Shown: positions 17,645 to 26,083 of the stretch, piece by piece
Layout of the letters: each line of letters begins with the position of its first letter
Position numbering within the stretch: the first letter of the stretch is position 1
Assembly (NCBI GenBank): GCA_025453495.1
Contig: JALOQM010000006.1
Coordinates: 1 to 35,675 of the forward strand
Length of the DNA stretch: 35,675 bases
Direction of reading: 5' to 3'
Source: Minisyncoccota bacterium
GTDB lineage: Bacteria; Patescibacteriota; Minisyncoccia; Phycocordibacterales; UBA9973
Notes under the pieces: generated by a model
The model's input: only the letters and a program-made list of their open reading frames with translations
Told to the model about the DNA's origin: nothing
The model's database searches: none
Position numbers and translations under genes: made by a program

Positions 17645-18349
17645 ATGGAATCTGAACTACAAAAAGGATACTTGCACCCGATTACCGCAATGATACGAGA
17701 TATTATCACTATCTTTGGTGAGCTTGGATTTACTGTTGGTGAAGGACCTGAGCTTGAGACTGAGCAGTACAACTTTGATGCGCTCAATGTGCCAGCACAG
17801 CATCCTTCTCGTGATATGCAAGATACCTTTTGGCTCAAACCAAAAAGCGCGGGCAGTCTCCTTCGCACACATACCACATCAGTAACCGCACGAGAACTTA
17901 CGGCATTTACAGGTGCCCCAATCAGAAAGATTTTTCCCGGCAAAGTATTTCGAAACGAAGCGACAGATGCCACACATGAAGCGCAGTTTTATCAACTTGA
18001 TGCGGTATATGTGGATCGTGACGTTTCACTTGCACATCTAAAAGGCACGTTAGATTATTTTTTCAAGAAACTTCTCGGTAATGATATCGAAATTCGTTTC
18101 CGCCCCAGCTATTTCCCATTTACCGAGCCGTCGATTGAAGTAGATATTAAATTTAAGGGCAAGTGGCTTGAAGTAATGGGTGGGGGGATGCTTCATCCAC
18201 AGGTCATGCAGGTGGCAGGTATTGATCACAAAGCCTGGCGTGGGTTTGCTTTTGGCGGTGGGATTGATCGTCTTGTTATGATCAAGCATGGGATTGATGA
18301 TGTACGCTTACTCTATAATGGTGATCTGCGTCTAGTCAATCAATTTTAA
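17645..18349 (+). CDS. pheS: Phenylalanyl-tRNA synthetase alpha subunit, minimal form
   Basis: Class II synthetase catalytic subunit charging tRNA-Phe. Motif 2 (FPGKVFRNEATDATHEAQFYQLD, near residue 98) and motif 3 (GFAFGGGIDRLVM, near 200) are intact, as is YFPFTEPSIEVDI. At 234 residues it lacks the N-terminal coiled-coil arm of about 90 residues that contacts tRNA in other bacteria; the protein begins directly with HPITAMIRDIITIFGELGF, the start of the catalytic core. A promoter overlaps the trhO stop. pheT follows after one intervening small gene, and tRNA-Phe itself lies further downstream. Confidence 0.95.
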   Translation: MESELQKGYLHPITAMIRDIITIFGELGFTVGEGPELETEQYNFDALNVPAQHPSRDMQDTFWLKPKSAGSLLRTHTTSVTARELTAFTGAPIRKIFPGKVFRNEATDATHEAQFYQLDAVYVDRDVSLAHLKGTLDYFFKKLLGNDIEIRFRPSYFPFTEPSIEVDIKFKGKWLEVMGGGMLHPQVMQVAGIDHKAWRGFAFGGGIDRLVMIKHGIDDVRLLYNGDLRLVNQF

Positions 18350-18353
18350 TTTT

Positions 18354-18710
18354 ATGGATACTTTTTTTAAAAACTTTTTCTTAAAGAAAGAGCAAAAGTC
18401 TTTGATTCACGAGGAATTCAAAAAGTCTCCAGATGGATTTTGGTACTGGAATAGTTATTGGAATCTACCATTCAAGCCTGAATTTAAAGTAGGTTTTGCA
18501 TTTAATGATATCTCGCTCTTGGATGATTTTCCTTTTATTGGAAAGATTGGTTTAAATACTGATGGAAAGTGTAAATATTATGGCTTGGTTTATGGACATT
18601 CAAAAGTTGGTGGTTATAAAAAAGATGATCTAGTTAGTTGGGTAAATAAATTTCCAGAATCTCAATTTTTTGCAGAATTAGATGATTTTGGTGTAGCGAA
18701 AGAAAAGTAA
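18354..18710 (+). CDS. Hypothetical 118-residue protein between pheS and pheT
   Basis: Not recognised. It is rich in Phe, Lys, Trp and Tyr (DGFWYWNSYWNLPFKPEF), with no membrane helix and no Cys cluster. It starts 4 bases after pheS and ends 6 bases before pheT, so it is part of the operon. It looks more AT-rich and Phe/Lys-rich than the flanking synthetase genes, suggesting a later insertion into a pheST pair. A role linked to the synthetase cannot be inferred from sequence. Confidence 0.65.
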   Translation: MDTFFKNFFLKKEQKSLIHEEFKKSPDGFWYWNSYWNLPFKPEFKVGFAFNDISLLDDFPFIGKIGLNTDGKCKYYGLVYGHSKVGGYKKDDLVSWVNKFPESQFFAELDDFGVAKEK

Positions 18711-18716
18711 AATTTT

Positions 18717-20615
18717 ATGAAAATTTCTTATAACTGGCTCAAGTCATATTTCAAAGATCCTTTGCCGTCACCCGAGAAACTCGCAGAGCTTTTTACATTT
18801 CGGTTTGCAGAAGTAGAATCTATTGAATCAGTGGGTGAGGATACAGTGCTCGATGTCAAAGTGCTTCCTGATCGTGCGCATTACGCGCTTTGCCATCAGG
18901 GAATTGCCATTGAGACAAGTGCGATCATGGGATTGCCTCTCGCCATTCCCGAGTATGTGCCAAAGATCGGCACGGACAAAAAAGTCCCAGTTAATATTGA
19001 AAACAGTACACTCTGTAGACGTTATACAGCGCGCTATATACACAATGTCACAGTACAAGAATCACCAGACTGGCTCAAAGAGCGACTTGCTACAATCGGT
19101 CAGCGCCCGATCAATAGCATTGTCGACGTGGCCAATTTCATCATGTTTGACATGGGGCAGCCGCTCCATGCATTTGATGCGGACAAGGTAGAAGGCACGA
19201 TCACTGTACGCATGGCTCTCTCGGGTGAGCAGATAACAACACTTGATGGCAAAGAAGTGCTATTGTCGCCCGAAGTGCTCGTCATTGCTGATGCTCTTGG
19301 ACCGCTTGCCATTGCTGGGATCAAGGGCGGAAAGCGCGCAGAGGTAGATTCGGCAACTAAAAATATTATTCTTGAAGCAGCACATTTTGATCCAGCATAT
19401 ATACGTAAAGCAAGTGGTATTCTTGGTATTCGTACTGATTCTTCAAAACGTTTTGAAAACGAGATTACGCCAGAATGGGCAGCACCTGGGAGTGATCTTA
19501 CAGCAGCGCTTATCGGAGAACTGTCTCCAGATTCTGTTGTTGGAGAAATAAGCGATCTGTATACAGTGAAAGATGCGCGACGGACAATCGTTTTTGATCC
19601 TGCATTTGCAGTATCGATGCTCGGAGAGACGATTGATAGTGCCACAATGGCAAACATATTCTCTGCGCTCGGTATTGTTGCCACAAAAAAGGGGGAACTG
19701 TATACGCTTGCGATTCCGCCGGAACGGCTCGACCTTACAACTCCCGAAGATGTCGCCGAGGAAATCGGACGACTCTATGGTTATGAGAATATACCGCCGA
19801 TTGCGCCACCGAAGCTTCCACATGCGCTCGCACCGCTGAAGTCCATCTACTATGAAGAGAAGATCCGTGATGCGCTTGTCACAGAAGGGTATTCTGAAAT
19901 CTTTACCTATTCATTTATGAAATCCGGCGTTCTTGAAATTGAGAAATCGCTTGCGTCTGACAAGAACTTCTTGCGCGCCGGACTGCGGTCAAATATGGCA
20001 GAGGCGCTTGAGAAGAATGGATACAATGCGGATCTGTTGGGATTGGATGATATAAAGATTTTCGAGATCGGGAAAACCTTTAATGCGGACGGAGAACACA
20101 CAAAGGTATGTGTCGGCGTGAGGAAGTTGAAAAAACAGAAAGGTGTAACAAGTAAGACTATACTCGAAGAAATGCTTGCGAAGCTACCTGAGTTAGATCT
20201 TTCTTTCTCGATAACTGAATCAGGTATGGATACGATTGCAGAGGCAGAGCTCTCTGTCGCCACCTTGCCTGAAGCTCTTTCTTGGGGTTTGAAACCTTAT
20301 ATACAGAACACTGTCGCGTACAAGAAAATTTCTTCCTATCCTTTCATTGTGCGTGATATAGCGATGTTCGTTCCAGTCGACACATCCGAAGATGCCATTG
20401 CGACGGTACTTCGAAGCGAAGCAGGGGAATTGCTCGCAAATCTCCGGCTCTTCGATATCTTCACCAAGACATTCCCGGACGGTACGCAAAAGACATCCTA
20501 TGGCTTCCGTCTGGTGTTCCAGTCATACGAAAAGACGCTTTCCGATGAAGAAGCAAATGCGATTATGTCTGGTATACACGCAACCGTTGTCACCAAAGGT
20601 TGGGAAGTGCGGTAA
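18717..20615 (+). CDS. pheT: Phenylalanyl-tRNA synthetase beta subunit, lacking the B2 domain
   Basis: Structural and editing subunit of PheRS. The N-terminal MKISYNWLKSYF continues through FRFAEVESIESVG directly to VLDVKVLPDRAHYALCHQGIAIE. The OB-fold tRNA-binding-like B2 insert of about 110 residues, found between these parts in E. coli, is therefore absent. The B3/B4 editing region (RPINSIVDVANFIMFDMGQPLHAFD), B5 (DLTTPEDVAEEIGRLYGYENIP) and the C-terminal FDX-ACB anticodon-binding domain (YPFIVRDIAMFVP ... KTSYGFRLVFQS) are present. The total is 632 residues against about 800 usually. The reduction parallels that of PheS. Confidence 0.95.
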   Translation: MKISYNWLKSYFKDPLPSPEKLAELFTFRFAEVESIESVGEDTVLDVKVLPDRAHYALCHQGIAIETSAIMGLPLAIPEYVPKIGTDKKVPVNIENSTLCRRYTARYIHNVTVQESPDWLKERLATIGQRPINSIVDVANFIMFDMGQPLHAFDADKVEGTITVRMALSGEQITTLDGKEVLLSPEVLVIADALGPLAIAGIKGGKRAEVDSATKNIILEAAHFDPAYIRKASGILGIRTDSSKRFENEITPEWAAPGSDLTAALIGELSPDSVVGEISDLYTVKDARRTIVFDPAFAVSMLGETIDSATMANIFSALGIVATKKGELYTLAIPPERLDLTTPEDVAEEIGRLYGYENIPPIAPPKLPHALAPLKSIYYEEKIRDALVTEGYSEIFTYSFMKSGVLEIEKSLASDKNFLRAGLRSNMAEALEKNGYNADLLGLDDIKIFEIGKTFNADGEHTKVCVGVRKLKKQKGVTSKTILEEMLAKLPELDLSFSITESGMDTIAEAELSVATLPEALSWGLKPYIQNTVAYKKISSYPFIVRDIAMFVPVDTSEDAIATVLRSEAGELLANLRLFDIFTKTFPDGTQKTSYGFRLVFQSYEKTLSDEEANAIMSGIHATVVTKGWEVR

Positions 20616-20638
20616 ATACTGGATTTTTGGCTTTTTTG

Positions 20639-20653
20639 TGTTAGTATATGCCC
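20639..20653 (+). promoter_or_regulatory. Promoter for the small membrane gene and tRNA-Phe
   Basis: TG-T-TAGTAT then six bases (ATGCCC) then ATG at 20654. The spacing pattern favours the second ATG rather than the track's ATG at 20648, which would fall inside the promoter-to-start gap. The transcript may continue into tRNA-Phe. Confidence 0.5.
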
Positions 20654-20899
20654 ATGGATTCTGAGATGCGTCAGATTCTCCTTGAAACAGCCGAGCTTAC
20701 CAGGGAGAACAATAAAATACTGCGTAAGATCCAGAGAGCAGGCAGATGGAGTAGGGCGTTTTTGATCTTTCGCTACGTGCTCATCGCTGCGCTTGCATTT
20801 GGAGCTTATATATATCTGGAACCGTATCTCAAGAATCTCATCAGTGCCTACAATGGCATCTGGGATAGTGTCCAGAACATTCAAGGTTTTGTGAAATAA
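20654..20899 (+). CDS. Small membrane protein with N-terminal coiled coil
   Basis: 81 residues from the ATG at 20654 (the track start at 20648 adds Met-Pro). A helical, charged N-terminus (EMRQILLETAELTRENNKILRKIQ) of coiled-coil character is followed by a membrane helix (FLIFRYVLIAALAFGAYIYL, about residues 35-55) and an amphipathic tail. Not recognised beyond this. It lies 38 bases after pheT and 15 bases before tRNA-Phe, apparently in one transcription unit. Confidence 0.7.
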   Translation: MDSEMRQILLETAELTRENNKILRKIQRAGRWSRAFLIFRYVLIAALAFGAYIYLEPYLKNLISAYNGIWDSVQNIQGFVK

Positions 20900-20914
20900 T
20901 TGTTTGTGTGTATT

Positions 20915-20987
20915 GCTTGGGTAGCTCAGTTGGTAGAGCATTCGCCTGAAGAGCGAAGGGTCACCGGTTCGACCCCGGTCCCAAGCA
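20915..20987 (+). tRNA. tRNA-Phe (GAA)
   Basis: A cloverleaf is readable. The acceptor GCTTGGG pairs with CCCAAGC, TAGCTCAGTTGGTAGAGCA forms the D arm, TTCGC-CTGAAGA-GCGAA the anticodon arm with anticodon GAA, and CCGGTTCGACCCCGG the T arm. The discriminator is A and CCA is not encoded. It lies downstream of pheST. The next gene's ATG starts one base after the tRNA, so RNase Z cleavage would leave a message beginning C-AUG. Confidence 0.97.
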
Positions 20988-20988
20988 C

Positions 20989-21381
20989 ATGGAAGGAATT
21001 AATCCAGAAATATTAAATACACAAATAAGAAGGCAAGAGGCAACCGACTCCGTGTACACTTCACGTGTTTCAAATAAAAATGCAATCCGCTCTATACTTG
21101 GTGATTATGAGCGTCGGTCTTATGAAGAGCTTTCAATGTTAGAAAAGAATTATGAAAGTATTTTGAGACTTCTTAAGACATCTACTAGTGATTTTGAAGA
21201 GATAAAGTATCATTATGCAGCTATTTTGCGTACTGAGGCTGAAAGCGCTGGTGATATGACATACGATATTGCAGAGCATTTATTGACGATACTAGATAAG
21301 GCACAATTACAGTCTGAAATAGAAGATGAGATTGCTGCTATCAGACGTGAGCAAATACTTCTTCAAGCAAAAGCAAACTAA
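20989..21381 (+). CDS. Hypothetical helical protein immediately after tRNA-Phe
   Basis: A 130-residue, highly charged, mostly helical protein (RRSYEELSMLEKNYESILRLL; LLTILDKAQLQSEIEDEIAAIRREQILLQAKAN), probably coiled coil; not recognised. The ATG is one base after the tRNA-Phe discriminator, so there is no room for a ribosome binding site. The mRNA must be read either through the tRNA or as a leaderless product of tRNA 3' processing. A strong terminator overlaps its stop codon. It could be a cytoplasmic structural or toxin-like small protein, but nothing in the sequence decides this. Confidence 0.7.
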   Translation: MEGINPEILNTQIRRQEATDSVYTSRVSNKNAIRSILGDYERRSYEELSMLEKNYESILRLLKTSTSDFEEIKYHYAAILRTEAESAGDMTYDIAEHLLTILDKAQLQSEIEDEIAAIRREQILLQAKAN

Positions 21382-21407
21382 AATCCCCTGTACGGGGATT
21401 TTAGTTT
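21375..21407. terminator. Bidirectional terminator between the tRNA-linked gene and hsp20
   Basis: AAACTAAAATCCCC pairs perfectly with GGGGATTTTAGTTT around a 5-base loop. It overlaps the upstream stop codon and sits 2 bases before the convergent hsp20 stop. Confidence 0.8.
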
Positions 21408-21408
21408 G

Positions 21409-21858
21409 TTAGACTGATTTTACTTTGACTGTCGCTTTCTTGTCTTTATCTATTTTTGGTAGTTTGACTGTGAGTAGGCCATTACACTCTGTCGCTTCTG
21501 CTTCTTCGGGTTCGATTTCATGTGGCAGAAGAATAGTGCGGGAGAAAGAACCCCAGTAGAGTTCTTGTGCAAAGTAGTTTTCTTCGCTGATAGTTCTGTT
21601 TCCTTCGCGTTTGCCTTTGATGGTGATCATGTCGCGAGTGATATTGACTTGTAGATGTTCAGGATCGACACCAGCAACCATTGCTTTAACAATGATGTCT
21701 TTTGGTGTCTGATAGACATCGACAGAAAGTTGCCCTTCTTCCTCTACCCATTCCTCACGTTCTGTTGGTATTTCTACTGTTTCATCATAGAGCGGTTCTT
21801 CGGTCTCAGTCATACGTATCCCACCTTTTAATTTTTCAAAAAAAGACAATTTTTTCAT
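21409..21858 (-). CDS. Small heat shock protein, Hsp20 family
   Basis: A 149-residue ATP-independent holdase. An acidic N-terminus (about 45 residues, Glu-rich) precedes an alpha-crystallin domain: LSVDVYQTPKDIIVKAMVAGVDPEHLQVNI, then ITIKGKRE, then SFSRTILLPHEIEPEEAEA, ending with GLLTVKLPK, the conserved A-x-x-x-n-GvL motif. The C-terminal I-x-I-like motif appears as VKVKSV. It is the last gene of the valS-prsW-hsp20 minus-strand series, starting 3 bases after prsW. The heat-shock regulatory site, if any, is not visible. Confidence 0.93.
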   Translation of the reverse strand: MKKLSFFEKLKGGIRMTETEEPLYDETVEIPTEREEWVEEEGQLSVDVYQTPKDIIVKAMVAGVDPEHLQVNITRDMITIKGKREGNRTISEENYFAQELYWGSFSRTILLPHEIEPEEAEATECNGLLTVKLPKIDKDKKATVKVKSV

Positions 21859-21861
21859 ATA

Positions 21862-22563
21862 TTAGATATGTATACTACGGTTGCTACTCATACGACGTAG
21901 TTTTTCGAAAAGAAGCATAATGATAATAGTGACCACCCACAGAAAACCAAATGTCCGTAGGAAGCTGTTCCTGCTCTCGTTCATTATAAAAAAGTTAAAA
22001 ATACTGTGCAAGGCAATTGCACTTCCGATACCCATGAGTAGATACAGGATCTTGGTAAAGACTCCTTTGTAGAAAGCAAGCCCAAGGAACACACCGATTG
22101 CTCCACTTGCCACAGCGTGGAGAAGAGTTGCACCCATAAATCTGAGTGTACCAGTCAAAAGACCTGCCGCCGTACCTTCGGTCATAATTGGATGTATAAG
22201 AAAAATAGAGTTTTCAAATGCTGCGAAACCAAGTGCGGTTGTCATGAAATAGATCGGATAATCAACAGGTTCATCAAGATAGAGGCTATGGAAAGTAAGT
22301 AGTGTAACTCCAGCAAACTTTAGCAGTTCCTCAATAGCAGCCCAGACAACGATGAGCGTCTGTGTGTCACTGAAATATGCTGTTGCGAGGCGTTGCATCG
22401 GAATTACAAAGATGACAATTCCCATACCGATGACGAATGCAAGAAAAAGAAGACCTCGTGGTTCTTTGTGTACATCATTCTTGAGCCAAAACCACAACCA
22501 CAACAATGCCGGAACTAGACCACCTAAAAATGATACTATGAGTATGTTTGGATCATGCGTCAT
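21862..22563 (-). CDS. PrsW-family intramembrane glutamic protease
   Basis: A 233-residue multi-pass membrane protein (about 7 helices). The family signature is visible: AAIEELLKF with the paired Glu at 78-79, ALGFAAFENS near 111, LLHAVASG near 148, and ALHSIFNF near 190, which gather the catalytic Glu and His residues in the membrane. PrsW in Bacillus performs site-1 cleavage of the RsiW anti-sigma factor; other members are uncharacterised peptidases of the CPBP/APH-1 superfamily. The target is unknown here. Its ATG overlaps the valS stop (ATGA), implying coupled translation. Confidence 0.9.
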   Translation of the reverse strand: MTHDPNILIVSFLGGLVPALLWLWFWLKNDVHKEPRGLLFLAFVIGMGIVIFVIPMQRLATAYFSDTQTLIVVWAAIEELLKFAGVTLLTFHSLYLDEPVDYPIYFMTTALGFAAFENSIFLIHPIMTEGTAAGLLTGTLRFMGATLLHAVASGAIGVFLGLAFYKGVFTKILYLLMGIGSAIALHSIFNFFIMNESRNSFLRTFGFLWVVTIIIMLLFEKLRRMSSNRSIHI

Positions 22564-24779
22564 TGTGTAGGCCAGCGCTCTATCATGAGTAGCGCTCTAT
22601 CGCCCTGTTCTTTTGGAAGCAGTGCCCAGATTTCTTCGGTAACAAATGGCATAAATGGATGCAGAAGTACGAGATTTCTTTTTAAGATTTCATAGAGGAT
22701 ACGCTGTCTTGAGTGTTTCTCTTCGGTAGTACCGTTCTTCATTATCTCTTTACTGCTCTCAAGTATGACATCAGCAAATCGATGCCACACGTATTGGTAG
22801 ACTTTTTCTCCCGCCATATAGAAACGATATTCCTCGATGTCTTTTGTCATTTCTGTTTCAAGGAGAGACATTTCCGCAAGGAGTGATTTGTCATTTTCAT
22901 TAATTGTAGGTTTAGTATCTATAACCGATTCGTCGATACTCGAAAGCACGAAGCGTGTAATGTTCCACAATTTGTTGGCAAAGTTTTTGTAGCCTTTGAT
23001 TTTGTCTTCGGAAATTCTCGAATCGGTACCAGGTGTGTTTCCGATGATGAGCGCCATGCGCCCCGCGTCTGCGCCGAATTTGTCGGCAACGTCAATCGGA
23101 TCAATACCATTGCCGAGCGACTTTGACATCTTGCGTCCCTGCGCATCACGCACAGTGCCGTGGAGATAGACAGTATGGAAGGGGACAGTACCGAGCGCGT
23201 AGCCGGTCATGAGGATCATGCGTGCAACCCAGAAGAAAAGAATTTCATAGCCGGTCTCGAGGACGTCGGTCGGATGATATATTTCAAAATCTTTTGTTTT
23301 TTCGGGCCAGCTGAGTGTTGAGAATGTCCAGAGTGCTGACGAGAACCAGGTATCAAGCGTGTCTGCGTCCTGTACCCAACCATTGCCAGTTGGTGCTTCA
23401 ACGCCTGTATATGTCTCATCACCCTTATACCAGACAGGAATGCGGTGGCCGTACCAGATTTGGCGCGAGATACACCAATCGCGGAGGTTTTCGATCCAGT
23501 GGAAATAGGTCTTGCTGAAGTGATCCGGAATGATGGCGACCTGTCCGCCAGCGACAGTTTTCGTCATGATTTCCTTTAGCGTGACCTGTGATCCTGATTC
23601 GATACCCTTGATCTGTGAATCGGCAATAGTGAATGGTTTGTTGACGTCGACAAACCACTGGAGCTTCGGGAGCGGCTCGATGATGCCGCCGGTGCGCTCT
23701 GCGGTAGAAATATTTTGATTCACTTCCTCTTCTTTTTCCAAAAGACCCTCCTGTTTTAGCCATGCAACGACGACGTCGCGAGCAACAGTCGTTTTCTTGC
23801 CAAGAAGACGCTCATCTCCAACAGTCATTTTGGCGTATTCGTTGATCACTTGGGGGCGTGGTAAATTATGCCTATCAGCTATTTCCCAGTCGATGATCGA
23901 ATGCGCGGGAGTAACACCGAGCGCGCCAGTGCCGAATTCCTTCTCGACGGATTGATCAGCGATAACTTTTATGTGAATCGGTACACCGCAGAACACCACA
24001 TCGTATTCTTTGCCGACAAACGCACTGTAGCGCTCATCGTCAGGATGCACGGCGACTGCCACGTCGCCGATTTTTGTTTCAGGACGGGTGGTCGATATGG
24101 AGATAGGGAAGTCTTTGGAATATTTGAAAGTGTACAGCTTCGCCTTGCGTTCTTCATACACGATCTCATCATCGGCAATCGTGGTCTGGCCTTTTGGATC
24201 CCAATTGACGATCCTGTGGCCGCGATAGATCAAGCCGTCATTGTACATTTTTTTGAACATTGTCCGAACTGCTTTTGTGCGAGTTTCATCAAGGGTGAAT
24301 GCCTCACGTGACCAATCACAAGAGGAGCCCATGACACGAATCTGTGAAGCAATGCTGTCGTGGCTTGCTTGCGCAAATGTTTCGACGCGTTTGAGAAATT
24401 CTTCGCGTCCGAGATCGTGCCGTGACTTGTCTTCTTCTTTTTTTATAATGCCTTCAACTTTTGATTGTGTCGCGATCGCGGCATGATCTGTGCCTGGGAT
24501 CCAGAGCGTGCGGTCGCCCCGCATGCGGTGGTAGCGGATCATGATGTCTTCGAGCGTGAGCATCATTGCGTGACCCATATGGAGCACGCCGGTGACATTT
24601 GGTGGTGGCATGATGATGGTGAAGGGTTTTGCATCTGATGCGGTCACTCCTTTTTCTATACAGACATCTGGATTAAAAAATCCGGACTCTTCCCAAGCTT
24701 TGTAAATACGCGCTTCAGTTTCTTTGGGATCGTAGGGTTTTAGGAGCGTAGTTAATTTTGGTGTGTTATCCAATTCCAT
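22560..24779 (-). CDS. valS: Valyl-tRNA synthetase
   Basis: Class I synthetase attaching Val to tRNA-Val. The HIGH motif appears as PPPNVTGVLHMGHA near residue 60 and KMSKSLGN near 550. The CP1 editing domain (STTRPETKIGDVAVAVHPDD; GTGALGVTPAHSIIDWEI) and anticodon-binding domain are present. I start at the ATG at 24779 (MELDNTPK, 739 residues) rather than the track's 24899. The family begins near LLKPYDPKETEARIYKAWEESGFF, and promoter boxes end 8 bases before this ATG. The C-terminal coiled-coil tRNA-binding arm of other bacteria is missing. The enzyme is shorter than the usual 880-950 residues. Confidence 0.96.
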   Translation of the reverse strand: MELDNTPKLTTLLKPYDPKETEARIYKAWEESGFFNPDVCIEKGVTASDAKPFTIIMPPPNVTGVLHMGHAMMLTLEDIMIRYHRMRGDRTLWIPGTDHAAIATQSKVEGIIKKEEDKSRHDLGREEFLKRVETFAQASHDSIASQIRVMGSSCDWSREAFTLDETRTKAVRTMFKKMYNDGLIYRGHRIVNWDPKGQTTIADDEIVYEERKAKLYTFKYSKDFPISISTTRPETKIGDVAVAVHPDDERYSAFVGKEYDVVFCGVPIHIKVIADQSVEKEFGTGALGVTPAHSIIDWEIADRHNLPRPQVINEYAKMTVGDERLLGKKTTVARDVVVAWLKQEGLLEKEEEVNQNISTAERTGGIIEPLPKLQWFVDVNKPFTIADSQIKGIESGSQVTLKEIMTKTVAGGQVAIIPDHFSKTYFHWIENLRDWCISRQIWYGHRIPVWYKGDETYTGVEAPTGNGWVQDADTLDTWFSSALWTFSTLSWPEKTKDFEIYHPTDVLETGYEILFFWVARMILMTGYALGTVPFHTVYLHGTVRDAQGRKMSKSLGNGIDPIDVADKFGADAGRMALIIGNTPGTDSRISEDKIKGYKNFANKLWNITRFVLSSIDESVIDTKPTINENDKSLLAEMSLLETEMTKDIEEYRFYMAGEKVYQYVWHRFADVILESSKEIMKNGTTEEKHSRQRILYEILKRNLVLLHPFMPFVTEEIWALLPKEQGDRALLMIERWPTQ

Positions 24780-24815
24780 ATGAGAAAATAGTAGCATTTT
24801 GAAGGGTTTTTTCAA
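24780..24815 (-). promoter_or_regulatory. valS promoter, leaderless
   Basis: TTGAAA (24815-24810), 16-base spacer ending TGC, TACTAT (24793-24788), then eight bases to the ATG at 24779. It excludes the 40-residue N-terminal extension in the ORF track, which would lie upstream of the transcript. Confidence 0.7.
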
Positions 24816-24902
24816 AACAGAGTATTTGACTAAATCACTGTTCTGTAGTAATTTTTGACTAGTTATTCTTTCTATATATTCACGAATCTCAAACTGCAAC
24901 GC

Positions 24903-25412
24903 ATGGAAAAGAGTACACCAGATACGTCGCTTGCCACGTATATTGCCGGCATGAATAATATCAGTCGATTGAAATCGATCACCGAAAACACTATAGCTGG
25001 TATCGAAAAAAGCGCACTTCAGCCGATACTTGACGAACTCAGCGCGTCTCTATCTGGTGAATGGGAAAAATTGTTTGCTAGTGTTTTTTCTTTTGAGTCA
25101 CCTGGTAGTGCGGCTGATAAAAAGTGGAACATGCAGGAAGCTTTGGTTCTTTCTGGTGATCCAGTAGTGATTACGATATACACATTCACCCTCACCGAGC
25201 TCAAAGAAGCCGGTTTCAAATCAGTTATGAACTGTTTAAACAGTCTGAAAACAGTTAATGCGGCATTGGGCGGAAATATATCCGTAAAAAGCATGCATGA
25301 GCTTGTCGGTGTCACACCGGAGCATGTCGGAGAGGCTGCCGTGCACCTATATTTTGAAATTGGCTCTTGTGAGCAAAGGGCTATAACACGGGTGAAAATT
25401 AACAGAGCATAA
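24903..25412 (+). CDS. Hypothetical 169-residue protein
   Basis: Not recognised. The start is set at the ATG 24903; the track's TTG at 24855 is part of a likely -35 box (TTGACT, then TATTCA after 16 bases). The first half is helical (ITENTIAGIEKSALQPILDELSASL); the second has mixed strands (DPVVITIYTFTLTELKEAGF; HLYFEIGSCEQRAITRVKI). There is no membrane helix or signal peptide. It is divergent from valS and followed by its own terminator, so it is monocistronic with a leader of about 20 bases. Confidence 0.65.
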   Translation: MEKSTPDTSLATYIAGMNNISRLKSITENTIAGIEKSALQPILDELSASLSGEWEKLFASVFSFESPGSAADKKWNMQEALVLSGDPVVITIYTFTLTELKEAGFKSVMNCLNSLKTVNAALGGNISVKSMHELVGVTPEHVGEAAVHLYFEIGSCEQRAITRVKINRA

Positions 25413-25432
25413 AAAGAACTCATCATGTATTG

Positions 25433-25463
25433 AAACAGCGCACATAACAGTGTGCTGTTTTTA
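25433..25463 (+). terminator. Terminator after the 24903 gene
   Basis: AAACAGCGCAC pairs with GTGTGCTGTTT (one G-U), loop ATAACA, followed by TT. Confidence 0.7.
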
Positions 25464-25595
25464 ATTACCCAAGTAACCCCTGTCTTAAAAGGAAACGCCT
25501 ATGTGCACGTAGAGCTGTCGAAAGGTAGGGATGTGTCATTTTTAATGTTTTATATCAGTTTAGTGATTCTAAGTTATAGGCATAGTAGAGTATAC
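25464..25595. other. Intergenic stretch before the XRE regulator
   Basis: No ORF is seen. CTGTC-GAAA-GGTAG near 25517-25530 is a possible wobble-containing hairpin with a GNRA loop. I cannot assign it to any RNA family. Confidence 0.3.
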
Positions 25596-25624
25596 TTGAC
25601 AAATATCGTTTTATAGTTTATTAT
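25596..25624 (+). promoter_or_regulatory. XRE regulator promoter
   Basis: TTGACA, 17-base spacer, TATTAT: close to consensus. The leader to the ATG at 25663 is about 32 bases and contains no Shine-Dalgarno. Confidence 0.65.
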
Positions 25625-25662
25625 CAATATTAAAATAATGTTCCACATAAAAATAAATAAGA

Positions 25663-26070
25663 ATGGCCTTACACATTGGAAAAATTATTCGCCAACATCT
25701 TGAGGAATTGGGGATGACGAAAAGCGAGTTTGCTCGTCGTATCAGCAGTTCGCCGCAAAATATCTATGGTATTTTCAAACGCAAGTCGATCGATACCGAG
25801 CTGCTGCGTGAAATTTCGCGCACCCTCAATTACGATTTCTTTCAATACTATTCTTCATCTGCACTTGTTGTACACGAAGACAAGGCTGCATACGGCAAAG
25901 CTCAGGTAATGACCGCTATGGAACTCCAGCGCGAACTTGATGCCGCCAAGAAAGAGCTTGAAATTCTGCGCAGCGAGAATGCTTACCTGAAAGAAATTCA
26001 CAAGCTGCTCAAAGAAAGATCAGATGCTGATCCTGCTCCTGTTCAGAACCCCAGTACAAAGGGGAAATAA
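25663..26070 (+). CDS. XRE-family helix-turn-helix regulator with C-terminal coiled coil
   Basis: 135 residues. The N-terminal HTH domain reads IGKIIRQHLEELGMTKSEFARRISSSPQNIYGIFKRKSIDTELLREIS, with a recognition helix near residues 30-42. RTLNYDFFQYYSS follows, then a coiled coil (ELQRELDAAKKELEILRSENAYLKEIHKLLKE) that likely mediates dimerisation. The FKRxSIDTELLxxISxxLxxDFFxYY pattern is familiar to me from Bacteroidetes regulators rather than CPR genomes. It has its own strong promoter and terminator, forming a stand-alone unit. Targets are unknown. Confidence 0.85.
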   Translation: MALHIGKIIRQHLEELGMTKSEFARRISSSPQNIYGIFKRKSIDTELLREISRTLNYDFFQYYSSSALVVHEDKAAYGKAQVMTAMELQRELDAAKKELEILRSENAYLKEIHKLLKERSDADPAPVQNPSTKGK

Positions 26071-26083
26071 ATTTTCCACAAAC

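Noticed and set aside
19100-19684. 194-residue minus-strand ORF
   Set aside because: Shadow of pheT.
23868-24311. 147-residue plus-strand ORF
   Set aside because: Shadow of valS; no recognisable domain.
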